Part shown: positions 17,817 to 25,356 of the stretch, piece after piece | Layout of the letters: each line of letters begins with the position of its first letter | Numbering within the stretch: position 1 is the first letter of the stretch | DNA from: Pseudomonadota bacterium | GTDB taxonomy: Bacteria > Bdellovibrionota_C > UBA2361 > OMII01 | NCBI GenBank assembly: GCA_026390555.1 | Contig: JAPLFS010000017.1 | Location: 1 to 35,045, forward strand | Reading direction: 5' to 3' | Length of the DNA: 35,045 bases | Notes under the pieces: model-generated | Told to the model about the DNA's origin: nothing | Database searches by the model: none | Seen by the model: only the letters and a program-made list of their open reading frames with translations | Position numbers and translations under genes: made by a program

Positions 17817-19217
17817 ATGAAACATAATCAGCACACGCATGACCCAAAGAAAGAAGCCCCGCTAACGTATGCCGAGGTTAACGATACGGTTCTCAAGATG
17901 CTTGAGCCACCAGGGACCGGCTGGTACATGTTGCTCTTTACCTGCCTAGCTTTTCTCGCCATGGGGGCTTCATGCTGGTTTTATCAGATGTGGAGCGGAT
18001 TCGGTGAATCTGGCAAGAGCAGTCCGATCGGATGGGGAACCTACATTACGAACTTCGTATTCTGGGTCGGTATCGCACATTCCGGAACCCTTATCTCTGC
18101 AGTTCTCTATCTTTTTAGGGCCTCTTTTAGACAACCGATCTACCGATTGGCGGAGGCGATGACGGTATTCGCGGTTATGACCGCTGGACTATTTCCAATC
18201 ATCCACCTTGGACGCCCATGGTATGCGCTCTGGCTTATGCCGTATCCGAATCAGAGAGCCCTTTGGCCGAACTTTCGCTCGCCTCTTCTCTGGGACGTAT
18301 TCGCAGTGTCGACATACTTTACAATTTCAGCCACCTTTTTCTTTGTTGGACTTATCCCCGACATAGCGGCGGCGCGCGACCGTGCTACTACTAAGTTCCG
18401 CAAGGTTCTGTACGGTGTAACCTCTCTCGGTTGGCGTAATAGCCACACGCAGTGGAAGCACTATACAGCGGCGTATCTAATCTTCGCGGCTTTTGCTACA
18501 CCGCTCGTAGTGTCGGTGCACTCGGTGGTATCATGGGACTTCGCGATGAGTATAGTTCCAGGCTGGCACACGACTATATTTCCGCCGTACTTCGTTGCAG
18601 GTGCTATCTTCTCTGGGGTTGGCATGGTTATCACGCTAATTATCCCGTTGCGGAAGGCTTTCGGGCTGGAGCGCTTGATCACACCGTTTCACTTCGATGC
18701 TATGAGCAAGCTGATCTTGATGACCTCCGGCGTGGTGACTTACGCTTACCTCACCGAGTTTTACATAGCATGGTTTAGTAACAACCAGTTCGAGCGGTTC
18801 CAGTTCTGGTTTAGACCGTTCGGGGAGTTCTGGATGGCGTTCTGGGGCATGACCTTCTGTAACTGTATCTTCCCACTGCTCCTCTGGGTTAAGTCCCTTA
18901 GGACTAATATCGCGTTCTTATTCGTGCTATCCATCTTTATCAACATAGGCATGTGGCTAGAGCGCTTTAATATCATCTTCCAGTCTCTGACGAGGGAGTT
19001 TATCCCTGCAGCATGGGGTGGTTATAACTTCTCATGGATAGAGGTCGGTATTACGCTTGGAGCGTTCGGGTGGTTCGGTATGTGGATGACCCTCTTTATT
19101 AAGTTCTTTCCATCGGTGGCTATAGTTGAGATTAAAGAGATCTTGCCACCGCCGATGAGGAACGCAGATGACGGGCACAGTCACGGCATGGCGACACACG
19201 CTAACGCGGGGCACTAA
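17817..19217 (+). CDS. actC: Alternative Complex III subunit ActC, NrfD/PsrC-like quinol-binding membrane protein
   Basis: This 466-residue integral membrane protein of the NrfD/PsrC family has about ten hydrophobic segments. In ACIII the ActC subunit holds the quinol-oxidation site next to ActB. Family-like blocks include NFVFWVGIAHSGTLISAVLYLFR, which carries a conserved His in the membrane near the quinone site, FPIIHLGRPW, and HSVVSWDFAMSIVPGWHTTIFPPYFVAGAIFSG. The C terminus is hydrophilic and His-rich (HSHGMATHANAGH). The gene begins 32 bp after actB and is followed 15 bp later by actD. Confidence 0.93.
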   Translation: MKHNQHTHDPKKEAPLTYAEVNDTVLKMLEPPGTGWYMLLFTCLAFLAMGASCWFYQMWSGFGESGKSSPIGWGTYITNFVFWVGIAHSGTLISAVLYLFRASFRQPIYRLAEAMTVFAVMTAGLFPIIHLGRPWYALWLMPYPNQRALWPNFRSPLLWDVFAVSTYFTISATFFFVGLIPDIAAARDRATTKFRKVLYGVTSLGWRNSHTQWKHYTAAYLIFAAFATPLVVSVHSVVSWDFAMSIVPGWHTTIFPPYFVAGAIFSGVGMVITLIIPLRKAFGLERLITPFHFDAMSKLILMTSGVVTYAYLTEFYIAWFSNNQFERFQFWFRPFGEFWMAFWGMTFCNCIFPLLLWVKSLRTNIAFLFVLSIFINIGMWLERFNIIFQSLTREFIPAAWGGYNFSWIEVGITLGAFGWFGMWMTLFIKFFPSVAIVEIKEILPPPMRNADDGHSHGMATHANAGH

Positions 19218-19232
19218 AAGGGATCTAAATAT

Positions 19233-19751
19233 ATGGTTGAATCTTCAAGTAGAGCTGTTGTTGGAATATTTACATTCATGGATGACGCCCTGAATGCGGT
19301 CAAGCAGGTGCAATCAGAGAAGTTTGATTATCGCCTCTATTCGCCAGTGCCGCGCCATGAGATTGAGGAGGTTACTTACCCGCAGAAGAGCCCGGTGCGG
19401 ATAATATCGTTAACATGCGCCTTTATCGGTTGCTGCTGCGGTTTTGCACTAGCTATCCTATGTTCATTGGATTGGCCGATGAGAACTTCAGCCAAGAACA
19501 TAGCATCAATTCCGGCCTTCTTCGTGCCTGGGTATGAGTGGACCATCCTGTTTGGAGGGCTCGGCACCCTGCTGGCGATCTTTATCTTTTGTAAGATCCC
19601 GAGCGTGCTCCGTACCGCAGGGTATGACCCCCGGTTTTCGCATGATAAGTTTGGAGTGGTTGTAGCTTGCACCGGTAATCAGGTAGAGGGTGTTAAAAAG
19701 CACCTTTTTGATTCTGGCGCAGATGAGGTTGACGTTAGGGATAGCTTGTAA
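19233..19751 (+). CDS. actD: Alternative Complex III subunit ActD (DUF3341 family)
   Basis: This 172-residue protein has the DUF3341 layout. A soluble ferredoxin-like N-terminal part starts VVGIFTFMDDALNAVKQV, two membrane segments follow at about residues 50-75 and 95-120, and a soluble tail ends GADEVDVRDSL. In ACIII structures ActD is a peripheral two-helix membrane subunit with a structural role. It starts at ATG 19233 after AAGGGATC. Its place between actC and actE and its length both match the family. Confidence 0.9.
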   Translation: MVESSSRAVVGIFTFMDDALNAVKQVQSEKFDYRLYSPVPRHEIEEVTYPQKSPVRIISLTCAFIGCCCGFALAILCSLDWPMRTSAKNIASIPAFFVPGYEWTILFGGLGTLLAIFIFCKIPSVLRTAGYDPRFSHDKFGVVVACTGNQVEGVKKHLFDSGADEVDVRDSL

Positions 19752-19768
19752 TTTGAGGTGAGGGAAGA

Positions 19769-20290
19769 ATGAGCGTAGCTCGTTTTAATAAGATAAAAGC
19801 GGTTGTTGTAGTAGTAGTAGCTGGTCTACTCCTAACAGGTGAGGCGCTAGCGCTTCCTTTCAACGACGATATGGTGGACGTACAGAAGCGTACCGGTGCG
19901 ATGATGCGTGACAAGGTTCCAGGCACCGTTGCAATCGGAATGTCGGACTACTACGTTGCATCAAGAGAGGCAGCAGAGAAGCTCACTAATCCTTTGCCAG
20001 GTGATGCCAATTCAATTGCGCATGGTAAGCGCTTATTTGCTATTAACTGCCTGCCGTGTCACGGCGATATCAGCAAGAAGCCTTATGCCCCTGGGCTAGT
20101 TGGAGCAAAGGCGCTCCAGACCCCCCCCGATCTGACCCTCGATATGTATAAAACGCGCAGTGATGCAAATATCTACGCTACGATCCATTTCGGAATCCGT
20201 CTTATGCCTGGCCACGGTTGGAAGCTCTCTCCAACAGAGCACTGGGATATCGTGAACTACGTTAAGAATCAGCAATCTGTAAATCAGTAA
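19769..20290 (+). CDS. actE: Alternative Complex III subunit ActE, monoheme cytochrome c
   Basis: This 173-residue secreted cytochrome has one heme site, CLPCH at 20048-20062, and a likely axial methionine in GIRLMPGHGWKLS. The N terminus (KIKAVVVVVVAGLLLTGEALA) is a signal peptide or anchor with no lipobox cysteine. Many ActE proteins are lipoproteins, so the anchoring here may differ. ActE is thought to pass electrons from ActA to the terminal oxidase or to a soluble carrier. ATG 19769 follows a good Shine-Dalgarno stretch (GAGGTGAGGGAAGA). Confidence 0.9.
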   Translation: MSVARFNKIKAVVVVVVAGLLLTGEALALPFNDDMVDVQKRTGAMMRDKVPGTVAIGMSDYYVASREAAEKLTNPLPGDANSIAHGKRLFAINCLPCHGDISKKPYAPGLVGAKALQTPPDLTLDMYKTRSDANIYATIHFGIRLMPGHGWKLSPTEHWDIVNYVKNQQSVNQ

Positions 20291-20300
20291 GGTTAATAAT

Positions 20301-21581
20301 ATGTCGCATGTACACACGGTTCCAGTAAGCATCGAGAAGGTGGTTGATGCTGGTCCGATATCTATCAAGACAAAAACCTACCTATACCTTTGGGCGATGA
20401 TATATTTCGGAGTAGTAGTTTTTTCCTATAACCTGATGTTCGGTGATGCAGCCACCACCTGGGGCGCATTCTACGTCAATGCAGTTTACTTTCAGGGCTT
20501 AGCGCTTGGTGGAGTGATGACCACGGTTATCATGCAGATTGTGCGCGCAAAGTGGGGCGCTCCGGTACGACGCATCGCAGAGGCAAACGTAGCTTATCTA
20601 CCCGTAGCGTTCGTGATGTTCCTTATCACCTATTTTGGGCGTGAGTACATATTTTACTGGGGTCGTCATCCGATGCCAGGGCGAGAGATGTGGATGGATC
20701 CTGAGTTCGTCTACGTACGTTTCTCAGTCCTGTTTTTCGCGCTCTATTTTATGATGGCGCGCTTTGTTGGACTCTCCCTACGTGGTGACGTTGGACTCGC
20801 TCGTGAGCGCGCCAAGGACGAAAGACGTTGGGATCTTCCGATTCACAGATTTCTTACGCGCGGTTGGAAAGGAGCTGAGCGTGAGGTTATTCCGCTGCAG
20901 CGTAAGATGTCGACGACAGCTCCAGTCATTGTATTTATGTACGCAATTATCGTGTCCTTATTTGCATTTGAGATGATCATGGGGCAGAACCAGACCTGGT
21001 TTTCGACCCTCTTCGGTGCATTTATCTTTATCAGCCAGATCTACATCGCCTGGGCCGGGCTGGCGCTTATGACGATGTACTTTGCAAGAAAGAAGAAAGC
21101 CTTCGGTGAATTAATTACCACACAGCAATTCTGGGATCTGGGCAAGCTTTGTCTGGGGTTCTGTATGTTGTGGGGATATATGTTCTGGTCGCAGTTTCTT
21201 ACTCAGTGGTACGGCAATCTCCCTGAGGAGACACAGTGGATGATCCTCCGTACGCGGGAGTTCCCGTGGATGGGGTTGGCATGGGTTGTGTTCCCGATGT
21301 CTTTTATAATCCCATTTGTGGCGCTTTTAAGTCGTGATCTAAAGAAGAACCGCGTTACCTATGCAGTTGTCTGTGTGGTGCTTATGACCGGGGTGTGGCT
21401 CGATAGATACCTTATTATTATGCCAGAGATGAGCCCGAACTCAATTCCATTCGGACTTACTGAAATTAGCATTTTCATAGGGTTTCTAGGTGCTTACCTG
21501 CTTTGCATCAGGAGTTTTCTGAGCAAATACCCGTTTGTACCGATCTCTCATCCATTAACCCATGGAAGTAGGGAGTGGTAG
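20301..21581 (+). CDS. actF: Alternative Complex III subunit ActF, NrfD/PsrC-like membrane protein
   Basis: This 426-residue NrfD-family integral membrane protein is the second of the complex and has about ten hydrophobic segments. Blocks such as GAFYVNAVYFQGLALGGVMTTV, FVYVRFSVLFFALYF and MLWGYMFWSQFLTQWYGNLPEET match the ActF type. It pairs with ActC in the membrane and has been proposed to take part in proton translocation. It closes the operon. A GCACGC-AAA-GCGTGC hairpin follows its stop, and no oxidase, SCO or other cytochrome gene comes next. Confidence 0.92.
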   Translation: MSHVHTVPVSIEKVVDAGPISIKTKTYLYLWAMIYFGVVVFSYNLMFGDAATTWGAFYVNAVYFQGLALGGVMTTVIMQIVRAKWGAPVRRIAEANVAYLPVAFVMFLITYFGREYIFYWGRHPMPGREMWMDPEFVYVRFSVLFFALYFMMARFVGLSLRGDVGLARERAKDERRWDLPIHRFLTRGWKGAEREVIPLQRKMSTTAPVIVFMYAIIVSLFAFEMIMGQNQTWFSTLFGAFIFISQIYIAWAGLALMTMYFARKKKAFGELITTQQFWDLGKLCLGFCMLWGYMFWSQFLTQWYGNLPEETQWMILRTREFPWMGLAWVVFPMSFIIPFVALLSRDLKKNRVTYAVVCVVLMTGVWLDRYLIIMPEMSPNSIPFGLTEISIFIGFLGAYLLCIRSFLSKYPFVPISHPLTHGSREW

Positions 21582-21592
21582 GGTTGAATTAC

Positions 21593-21607
21593 GCACGCAA
21601 AGCGTGC
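21593..21607 (+). terminator. Hairpin after actF, possible weak terminator or processing site
   Basis: GCACGC and GCGTGC form a perfect 6-bp stem closed by AAA. No T-run follows directly, so it is not a typical intrinsic terminator. It lies in the 75-bp gap between actF and rpmF, where transcription of the respiratory operon and the ribosome/lipid cluster could be separated. Confidence 0.35.
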
Positions 21608-21656
21608 TACAAACTCACCTCTTAACTAGCGATTTTTTCGATTCCGGTTGTGATTT

Positions 21657-21842
21657 ATGGCAGTTCCTAAAAAACGAACCTCCCGTTCAAAAAGAAATAT
21701 GCGGCGTTCTCATCACGCCCTAACACGTACTTATGCTAATATCTGTCCAAAGTGTGCAGAGCCTGTACTTCCTCACCGTGCTTGCGGTGGCTGCGGAACA
21801 TACCGCGGTAAAGTGGTTAGTGCAGAAAAAACGGCCGCCTAA
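21657..21842 (+). CDS. rpmF: 50S ribosomal protein L32
   Basis: This 61-residue protein has the L32 start [21 protein letters not shown] and a zinc-ribbon form CPKC followed by CGGC, so it is the zinc-binding (C+) version. It belongs to the large ribosomal subunit. rpmF next to plsX is one of the most conserved bacterial gene pairs, and plsX begins 22 bp later. Confidence 0.97.
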   Translation: MAVPKKRTSRSKRNMRRSHHALTRTYANICPKCAEPVLPHRACGGCGTYRGKVVSAEKTAA

Positions 21843-21863
21843 ATGGTGTCTGAGATATAACGC

Positions 21864-23033
21864 GTGACCTCCAAATCTGAGAGTCAGTCCAAAATGATGC
21901 TTCCTATAGCGCTCGATGCGATGGGGGGAGATCATGGCCCAAAGGTGGTGGTGCAGGGTGCAGTTGATGCAGCTCGTGCTACCGGTATTCCCTCGATCCT
22001 TGTAGGGGATGAGAAGCAGCTAAATGAGCTGCTCTCCACCTATCCCGATCTCTCCAATCTTCCTATCACTGTCCAGCACGCCTCGCAGGTAATCGGCATG
22101 GATGAGTCTCCAGGGCTTGCAATTCGTGGCAAGCAGGACTCCTCTATCCGCGTTGCGTTTGAGCTTGTAGCGGCAGGTAAGGCCTCAGCAGTGGTTAGCC
22201 CAGGTAACACCGGCGCTATTATGGCTGCAGGTGTGTTCGTTGGAGGAACGTTGCCAGGAATCGCACGACCCGCGATCGCCTCGCTTATTCCGAAGGGTGT
22301 CTCTGGAACCCCAACAGTACTCCTTGATTCCGGCGCTAATACGGGATGCCAAGCCTTCCAGCTCGTTCAATTTGCGTTGATGGGGCATCACTATGCAATG
22401 GCTGCGCTAGGGTGCGAGAAGCCCCGTATAGCCCTTCTTTCAAACGGGACGGAGCCAACCAAGGGTAACGATATTATCCGCTCGGCAGCAACGATGCTCT
22501 CAGAGGTAGAGGGGATTAACTTCATCGGTTACGTTGAGGGACGCGATATCGCACGCGATGTGGTGGACGTTGTAGTCTGCGACGGATTCGTAGGGAACAT
22601 CGTTCTTAAGGCCATGGAGGGCAGTGTGGGCCTCGTTGTTGAGTCGGTTAAGGCTATGGTCGAGAAGAGCCTGCGTGCCAAGATAGGACTCTGGCTTGCA
22701 AAGCCAGTTCTTAAGAGCGTCTTTAAGGATAAGCTTGATCCCTCTGCCTATGGGGGAGCTCCGCTACTTGGGCTCGGCCAGATAGCTATTAAGTGCCACG
22801 GTTCATCCTCTAGTCGGGCTGTCATGAACGGCATCCGCGTAGCCCAGAAATTTGTGGATGAGGCGGTCATGGATAAGCTCAGTGTAGCCTTAAGCCACCT
22901 TGATGCGAAGGTAGGTGAGGTCGACCACGATGGCGGTAACGGATGGTCGCGTGTCTTTGAAAAAAAAGTGCGTGCTCCTAAGGATGAGAGGGCAGGGAAG
23001 GTTTCTACTGGAGGAGAAGATGACAGAAAATAA
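21864..23033 (+). CDS. plsX: Phosphate acyltransferase PlsX
   Basis: PlsX makes acyl-phosphate from acyl-ACP for the PlsY step of phospholipid synthesis and works at the inner face of the membrane. The 389-residue protein has IALDAMGGDHGPKVVVQGA at the N terminus, then SPGNTGAIMAAG, LLDSGANTGC and DGFVGNIVLKAMEG, all family blocks. It is longer than E. coli PlsX because of a charged C-terminal tail from about residue 355. The start is GTG 21864; ATG 21894 is an alternative lying closer to the family N terminus. The end overlaps fabG by 14 bp. Confidence 0.95.
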   Translation: MTSKSESQSKMMLPIALDAMGGDHGPKVVVQGAVDAARATGIPSILVGDEKQLNELLSTYPDLSNLPITVQHASQVIGMDESPGLAIRGKQDSSIRVAFELVAAGKASAVVSPGNTGAIMAAGVFVGGTLPGIARPAIASLIPKGVSGTPTVLLDSGANTGCQAFQLVQFALMGHHYAMAALGCEKPRIALLSNGTEPTKGNDIIRSAATMLSEVEGINFIGYVEGRDIARDVVDVVVCDGFVGNIVLKAMEGSVGLVVESVKAMVEKSLRAKIGLWLAKPVLKSVFKDKLDPSAYGGAPLLGLGQIAIKCHGSSSSRAVMNGIRVAQKFVDEAVMDKLSVALSHLDAKVGEVDHDGGNGWSRVFEKKVRAPKDERAGKVSTGGEDDRK

Positions 23034-23766
23034 GAGAAAGATAGCCTTAGTCACCGGAGCATCGCGCGGAATTGGACGCGCCATAGCGTTAACGCTTGCT
23101 AAGCGCGGTGTGTATGTAATCGTAAACTACTCATCATCACCGGACGCCGCACAGCAGACCTTAGACGCAATCCGTGAGGTTGGTAGTGATGGAGAGTTGC
23201 GCCAGTTCCCAGTACAGGATAGCGCAGCGGTAGATACGGCCTTCACAGAGATCAAAGCCCAGCACGGACAGCTCGATATCCTGGTCAACAACGCAGGCAT
23301 TTCGCGAGATGGACTTTTGCTACGCATGAAGGACGAAGATTGGATGGCAACCCTCGCCGTTAATCTTAACGGCTCGTTCTTCTGCGCGCGCGCAGCGGCG
23401 AAGCTCATGATTAGGTCCAGGTGGGGCCGTATAGTAAATATCAGCTCCGTTGTAGGAGAGATGGGTAACGCTGGACAGACTCCATACGTCTCATCAAAGG
23501 CCGGTATGATCGGCATGACGAAGGCGATGGCTAAGGAACTAGCCTCACGTAATATCACAGTTAACGCTATCACGCCGGGATTTATCGAGACCGATATGAC
23601 CGCCACACTCGATGAGAAGCTTAAAGCGGAGCATATGAAAGCTATTCCGCTAGCCCGTTACGGACAGGCAGATGAGGTGGCTGAATTGGTTTCGTTCCTG
23701 GCATCCGATAGCGCGGCCTATATTACCGGACAGGTGATCGGGATTAACGGCGGGATGTATATGTAG
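23020..23766 (+). CDS. fabG: 3-oxoacyl-[acyl-carrier-protein] reductase FabG
   Basis: FabG reduces 3-oxoacyl-ACP with NADPH in each fatty-acid elongation cycle. The 248-residue short-chain dehydrogenase shows the cofactor motif TGASRGIG near residue 12, NNAG near 90, the catalytic serine in NISSVVGEMG and the YVSSK Tyr-Lys pair. It ends with ITGQVIGINGGMYM, as FabG usually does. ATG 23020 is preferred over the open frame to 22915 because of the strong GGAGGAGA Shine-Dalgarno sequence just before it, and because the extra residues come from plsX read in another frame. fabD and fabH, often found between plsX and fabG, are absent. Confidence 0.95.
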   Translation: MTENKRKIALVTGASRGIGRAIALTLAKRGVYVIVNYSSSPDAAQQTLDAIREVGSDGELRQFPVQDSAAVDTAFTEIKAQHGQLDILVNNAGISRDGLLLRMKDEDWMATLAVNLNGSFFCARAAAKLMIRSRWGRIVNISSVVGEMGNAGQTPYVSSKAGMIGMTKAMAKELASRNITVNAITPGFIETDMTATLDEKLKAEHMKAIPLARYGQADEVAELVSFLASDSAAYITGQVIGINGGMYM

Positions 23767-23773
23767 TTGCCAC

Positions 23774-23798
23774 GCAGCTACTATTCTCTTGTAGCTGC
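23774..23798. terminator. Inverted repeat between convergent fabG and the orphan gene
   Basis: GCAGCTAC (23774-23781) and GTAGCTGC (23791-23798) form a perfect 8-bp stem with a 9-base loop. It lies just after the fabG stop and overlaps the stop of the opposing minus-strand gene, so it could end transcripts from both sides. The T-run is missing. Confidence 0.5.
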
Positions 23799-24605
23799 AC
23801 AGAGTCGATAGAGCGCAGCACGGCGATATTTTTCGAATTGTGGCACGAAGCCAGCGCCCAATCTTGCGTCTTGCAGAACCTCGGCTTTGTTTAAAATGCC
23901 AGTTAGATCTCTAATAAATCTAAGGCATTCAGGGGTGCGCTTATAATTTTCTGGGGTTATATATTTTTCAAAGTAATAAAAGTTTCCCCTTAAGAGCGAG
24001 GTTTGCCCACTCATCGTTACCGGCTCCCACGAACTTCTTTCCTTGCACCACTTCCACTTTAAGTTGTGTTTATTAAGCAGAGCGGGATCTGGAGGAACAT
24101 CTTTTTTGGCCTCCGGGTAGAGGATCCCCTCATGTTTAAGAAACTCTAGCGCCCTCTGCTGTAGTATATCCGAGCTAAGGGGGAGAGCCTGTAGAGGCAC
24201 TGGAGGAAGGCATAAACTCTGCCCATCTTTAGGAGCTGGAATTACCTGGATGGGTACGGGTTTAAAGTTATTGACTAGTGAATTAAGGACACGGGTCATA
24301 TTTACGATCTCGGTTAGGTCCTTCTCTGAGGGGACCCGGATACCGGCGCTAAAGGCTAGCTCGCCTGCTTTGGGTGGTAGATAGGCGTTCTCAATCTTTG
24401 TTAGACAGGTATCAGCTAGGCCGCCTAGTGCAAGCGTTTTAGCCCTCTTTAGTAGTGCAGAAAGGGAGTCTGCAATGTCCCTGGTCCCTGAGTTGCTTGG
24501 AAGGCCGAGTGCATCATTAAGCACGTTGATATCATATATAGATGGATTGTATGGCCCTGGCCCAGAGTCTCGGTTCCTACTGGATTTGTCATTTTCTTGC
24601 CGCAT
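23781..24605 (-). CDS. Protein of unknown function between fabG and acpP
   Basis: I do not recognise this 274-residue protein. It has no signal peptide or membrane segment. The N terminus is charged and rich in Asn and Pro (MRQENDKSSRNRDSGPGPY). A helical part spans about residues 25-115, a Pro-rich stretch at about 116-145 contains VPIQVIPAPKDG and LCLPPVPLQALPLS, and the C-terminal part is basic and aromatic (LKWKWCKERSSWEPV, NFYYFEKYITPENYKR). The start is supported by GGAGGGG just before ATG 24605. It faces the opposite way from the lipid genes around it, which marks it as an insertion into an ancestral fab cluster. The frame is long and the start is well placed, so it is probably a real gene. 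Confidence 0.65.
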   Translation of the reverse strand: MRQENDKSSRNRDSGPGPYNPSIYDINVLNDALGLPSNSGTRDIADSLSALLKRAKTLALGGLADTCLTKIENAYLPPKAGELAFSAGIRVPSEKDLTEIVNMTRVLNSLVNNFKPVPIQVIPAPKDGQSLCLPPVPLQALPLSSDILQQRALEFLKHEGILYPEAKKDVPPDPALLNKHNLKWKWCKERSSWEPVTMSGQTSLLRGNFYYFEKYITPENYKRTPECLRFIRDLTGILNKAEVLQDARLGAGFVPQFEKYRRAALYRLCAATRE

Positions 24606-25008
24606 ATCCCCTCCATATCCCCTCGATATCTTCTCTCTGGCCCTATTCTTAATCGTTATGGTGCCAGATTAAGAGGATGTTTCCCAATATATCACCCAAA
24701 AGATGAGTTTCAGCTCTAAAAGGGGGTGTTTAGCCTAAGGGTACCCCTGCGCGATGACTATATGGCCTCTATAACTACTTATTATTAGGTAGTAGTAGTA
24801 TAGTTAAGCCTCAACCTCTTGACTATTAGTCCCTGGTCTAATTAGATTCGGGTCTATTCGACGTTCGAGGTCAGAGGCCTTCTGAAAGAGGCTTGTTTGA
24901 GATCGAGGGTAGGGCTTGAATGAGATATCTTTCAGGCGACAGCCTTCGAAGTATGACCAAGTCGATTCGTCGTAAATTTATTAAAGTACCATTTAGGAGA
25001 ACGGTTCC
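24606..25008. other. 403-bp gene-free region upstream of acpP
   Basis: No coding frame is convincing here. The region holds the ribosome-binding site of the orphan gene at its left end, a short GTA trinucleotide run (24789-24800), the acpP promoter candidate at 24819-24847 and the acpP Shine-Dalgarno sequence at its right end. The predicted acpP leader of about 150 bases has no obvious riboswitch fold that I can recognise. Confidence 0.6.
24819..24847 (+). promoter_or_regulatory. Probable sigma70-type promoter of acpP
   Basis: TTGACT (24819-24824) and TTAGAT (24842-24847) are separated by exactly 17 bases. Transcription would start near 24854 and give a leader of about 155 bases. The site explains how acpP is expressed although an opposite-strand gene separates it from fabG. 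Confidence 0.5.
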
Positions 25009-25251
25009 ATGGCAACACCTGAAGAGATTTCAGAGCGCGTTAAGTCGATTATTGTAGACCAACTTGGTGTCAGCCTGGAGGAAGTTACTCCACAGGCCTC
25101 ATTCATTGAGGACCTTGGTGCAGATTCTCTCGATATCGTTGAGTTGATTATGGCCCTCGAAGAGGAATACGAGATGGAGATTCCAGACGAGGACGCTGAG
25201 AAGATCCAGACCGTTGATGATGTAACTAAGTACATCCAGTCAAAGAACTAA
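25009..25251 (+). CDS. acpP: Acyl carrier protein
   Basis: This 80-residue acidic helical protein carries growing acyl chains on phosphopantetheine attached to the serine of DSL, in the motif [23 protein letters not shown] 25009 follows TTAGGAGA at a good distance. fabF, which commonly follows acpP, is not here. Instead an intrinsic terminator and then glyA follow, so acpP is probably a single-gene transcript. Confidence 0.97.
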   Translation: MATPEEISERVKSIIVDQLGVSLEEVTPQASFIEDLGADSLDIVELIMALEEEYEMEIPDEDAEKIQTVDDVTKYIQSKN

Positions 25252-25307
25252 CTGATGCGAGCATATAAAGTTCATCCTTCATAGTAGAGATGAATTTGGT
25301 ATGCTCT

Positions 25308-25332
25308 AGGGACCCTTCGAGGTCCCTTTTTT
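25308..25332 (+). terminator. Intrinsic terminator after acpP
   Basis: AGGGACC (25308-25314) and GGTCCCT (25321-25327) form a 7-bp stem around CTTCGA, and a run of six T follows at 25327-25332. This is a typical Rho-independent terminator. It ends the acpP transcript 24 bp before glyA. A weaker hairpin, TTCATC/GATGAA, lies upstream at 25271-25294. Confidence 0.85.
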
Positions 25333-25356
25333 GTTCGTACATTCCGGAGTTTTTAG

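Noticed and set aside
22915-23019. Upstream start for fabG
   Set aside because: The extra residues are plsX read in another frame; ATG 23020 has a strong GGAGGAGA site.
24789-24800. Four GTA triplets upstream of acpP
   Set aside because: Too short for a variable tandem repeat and outside any coding frame or promoter element.
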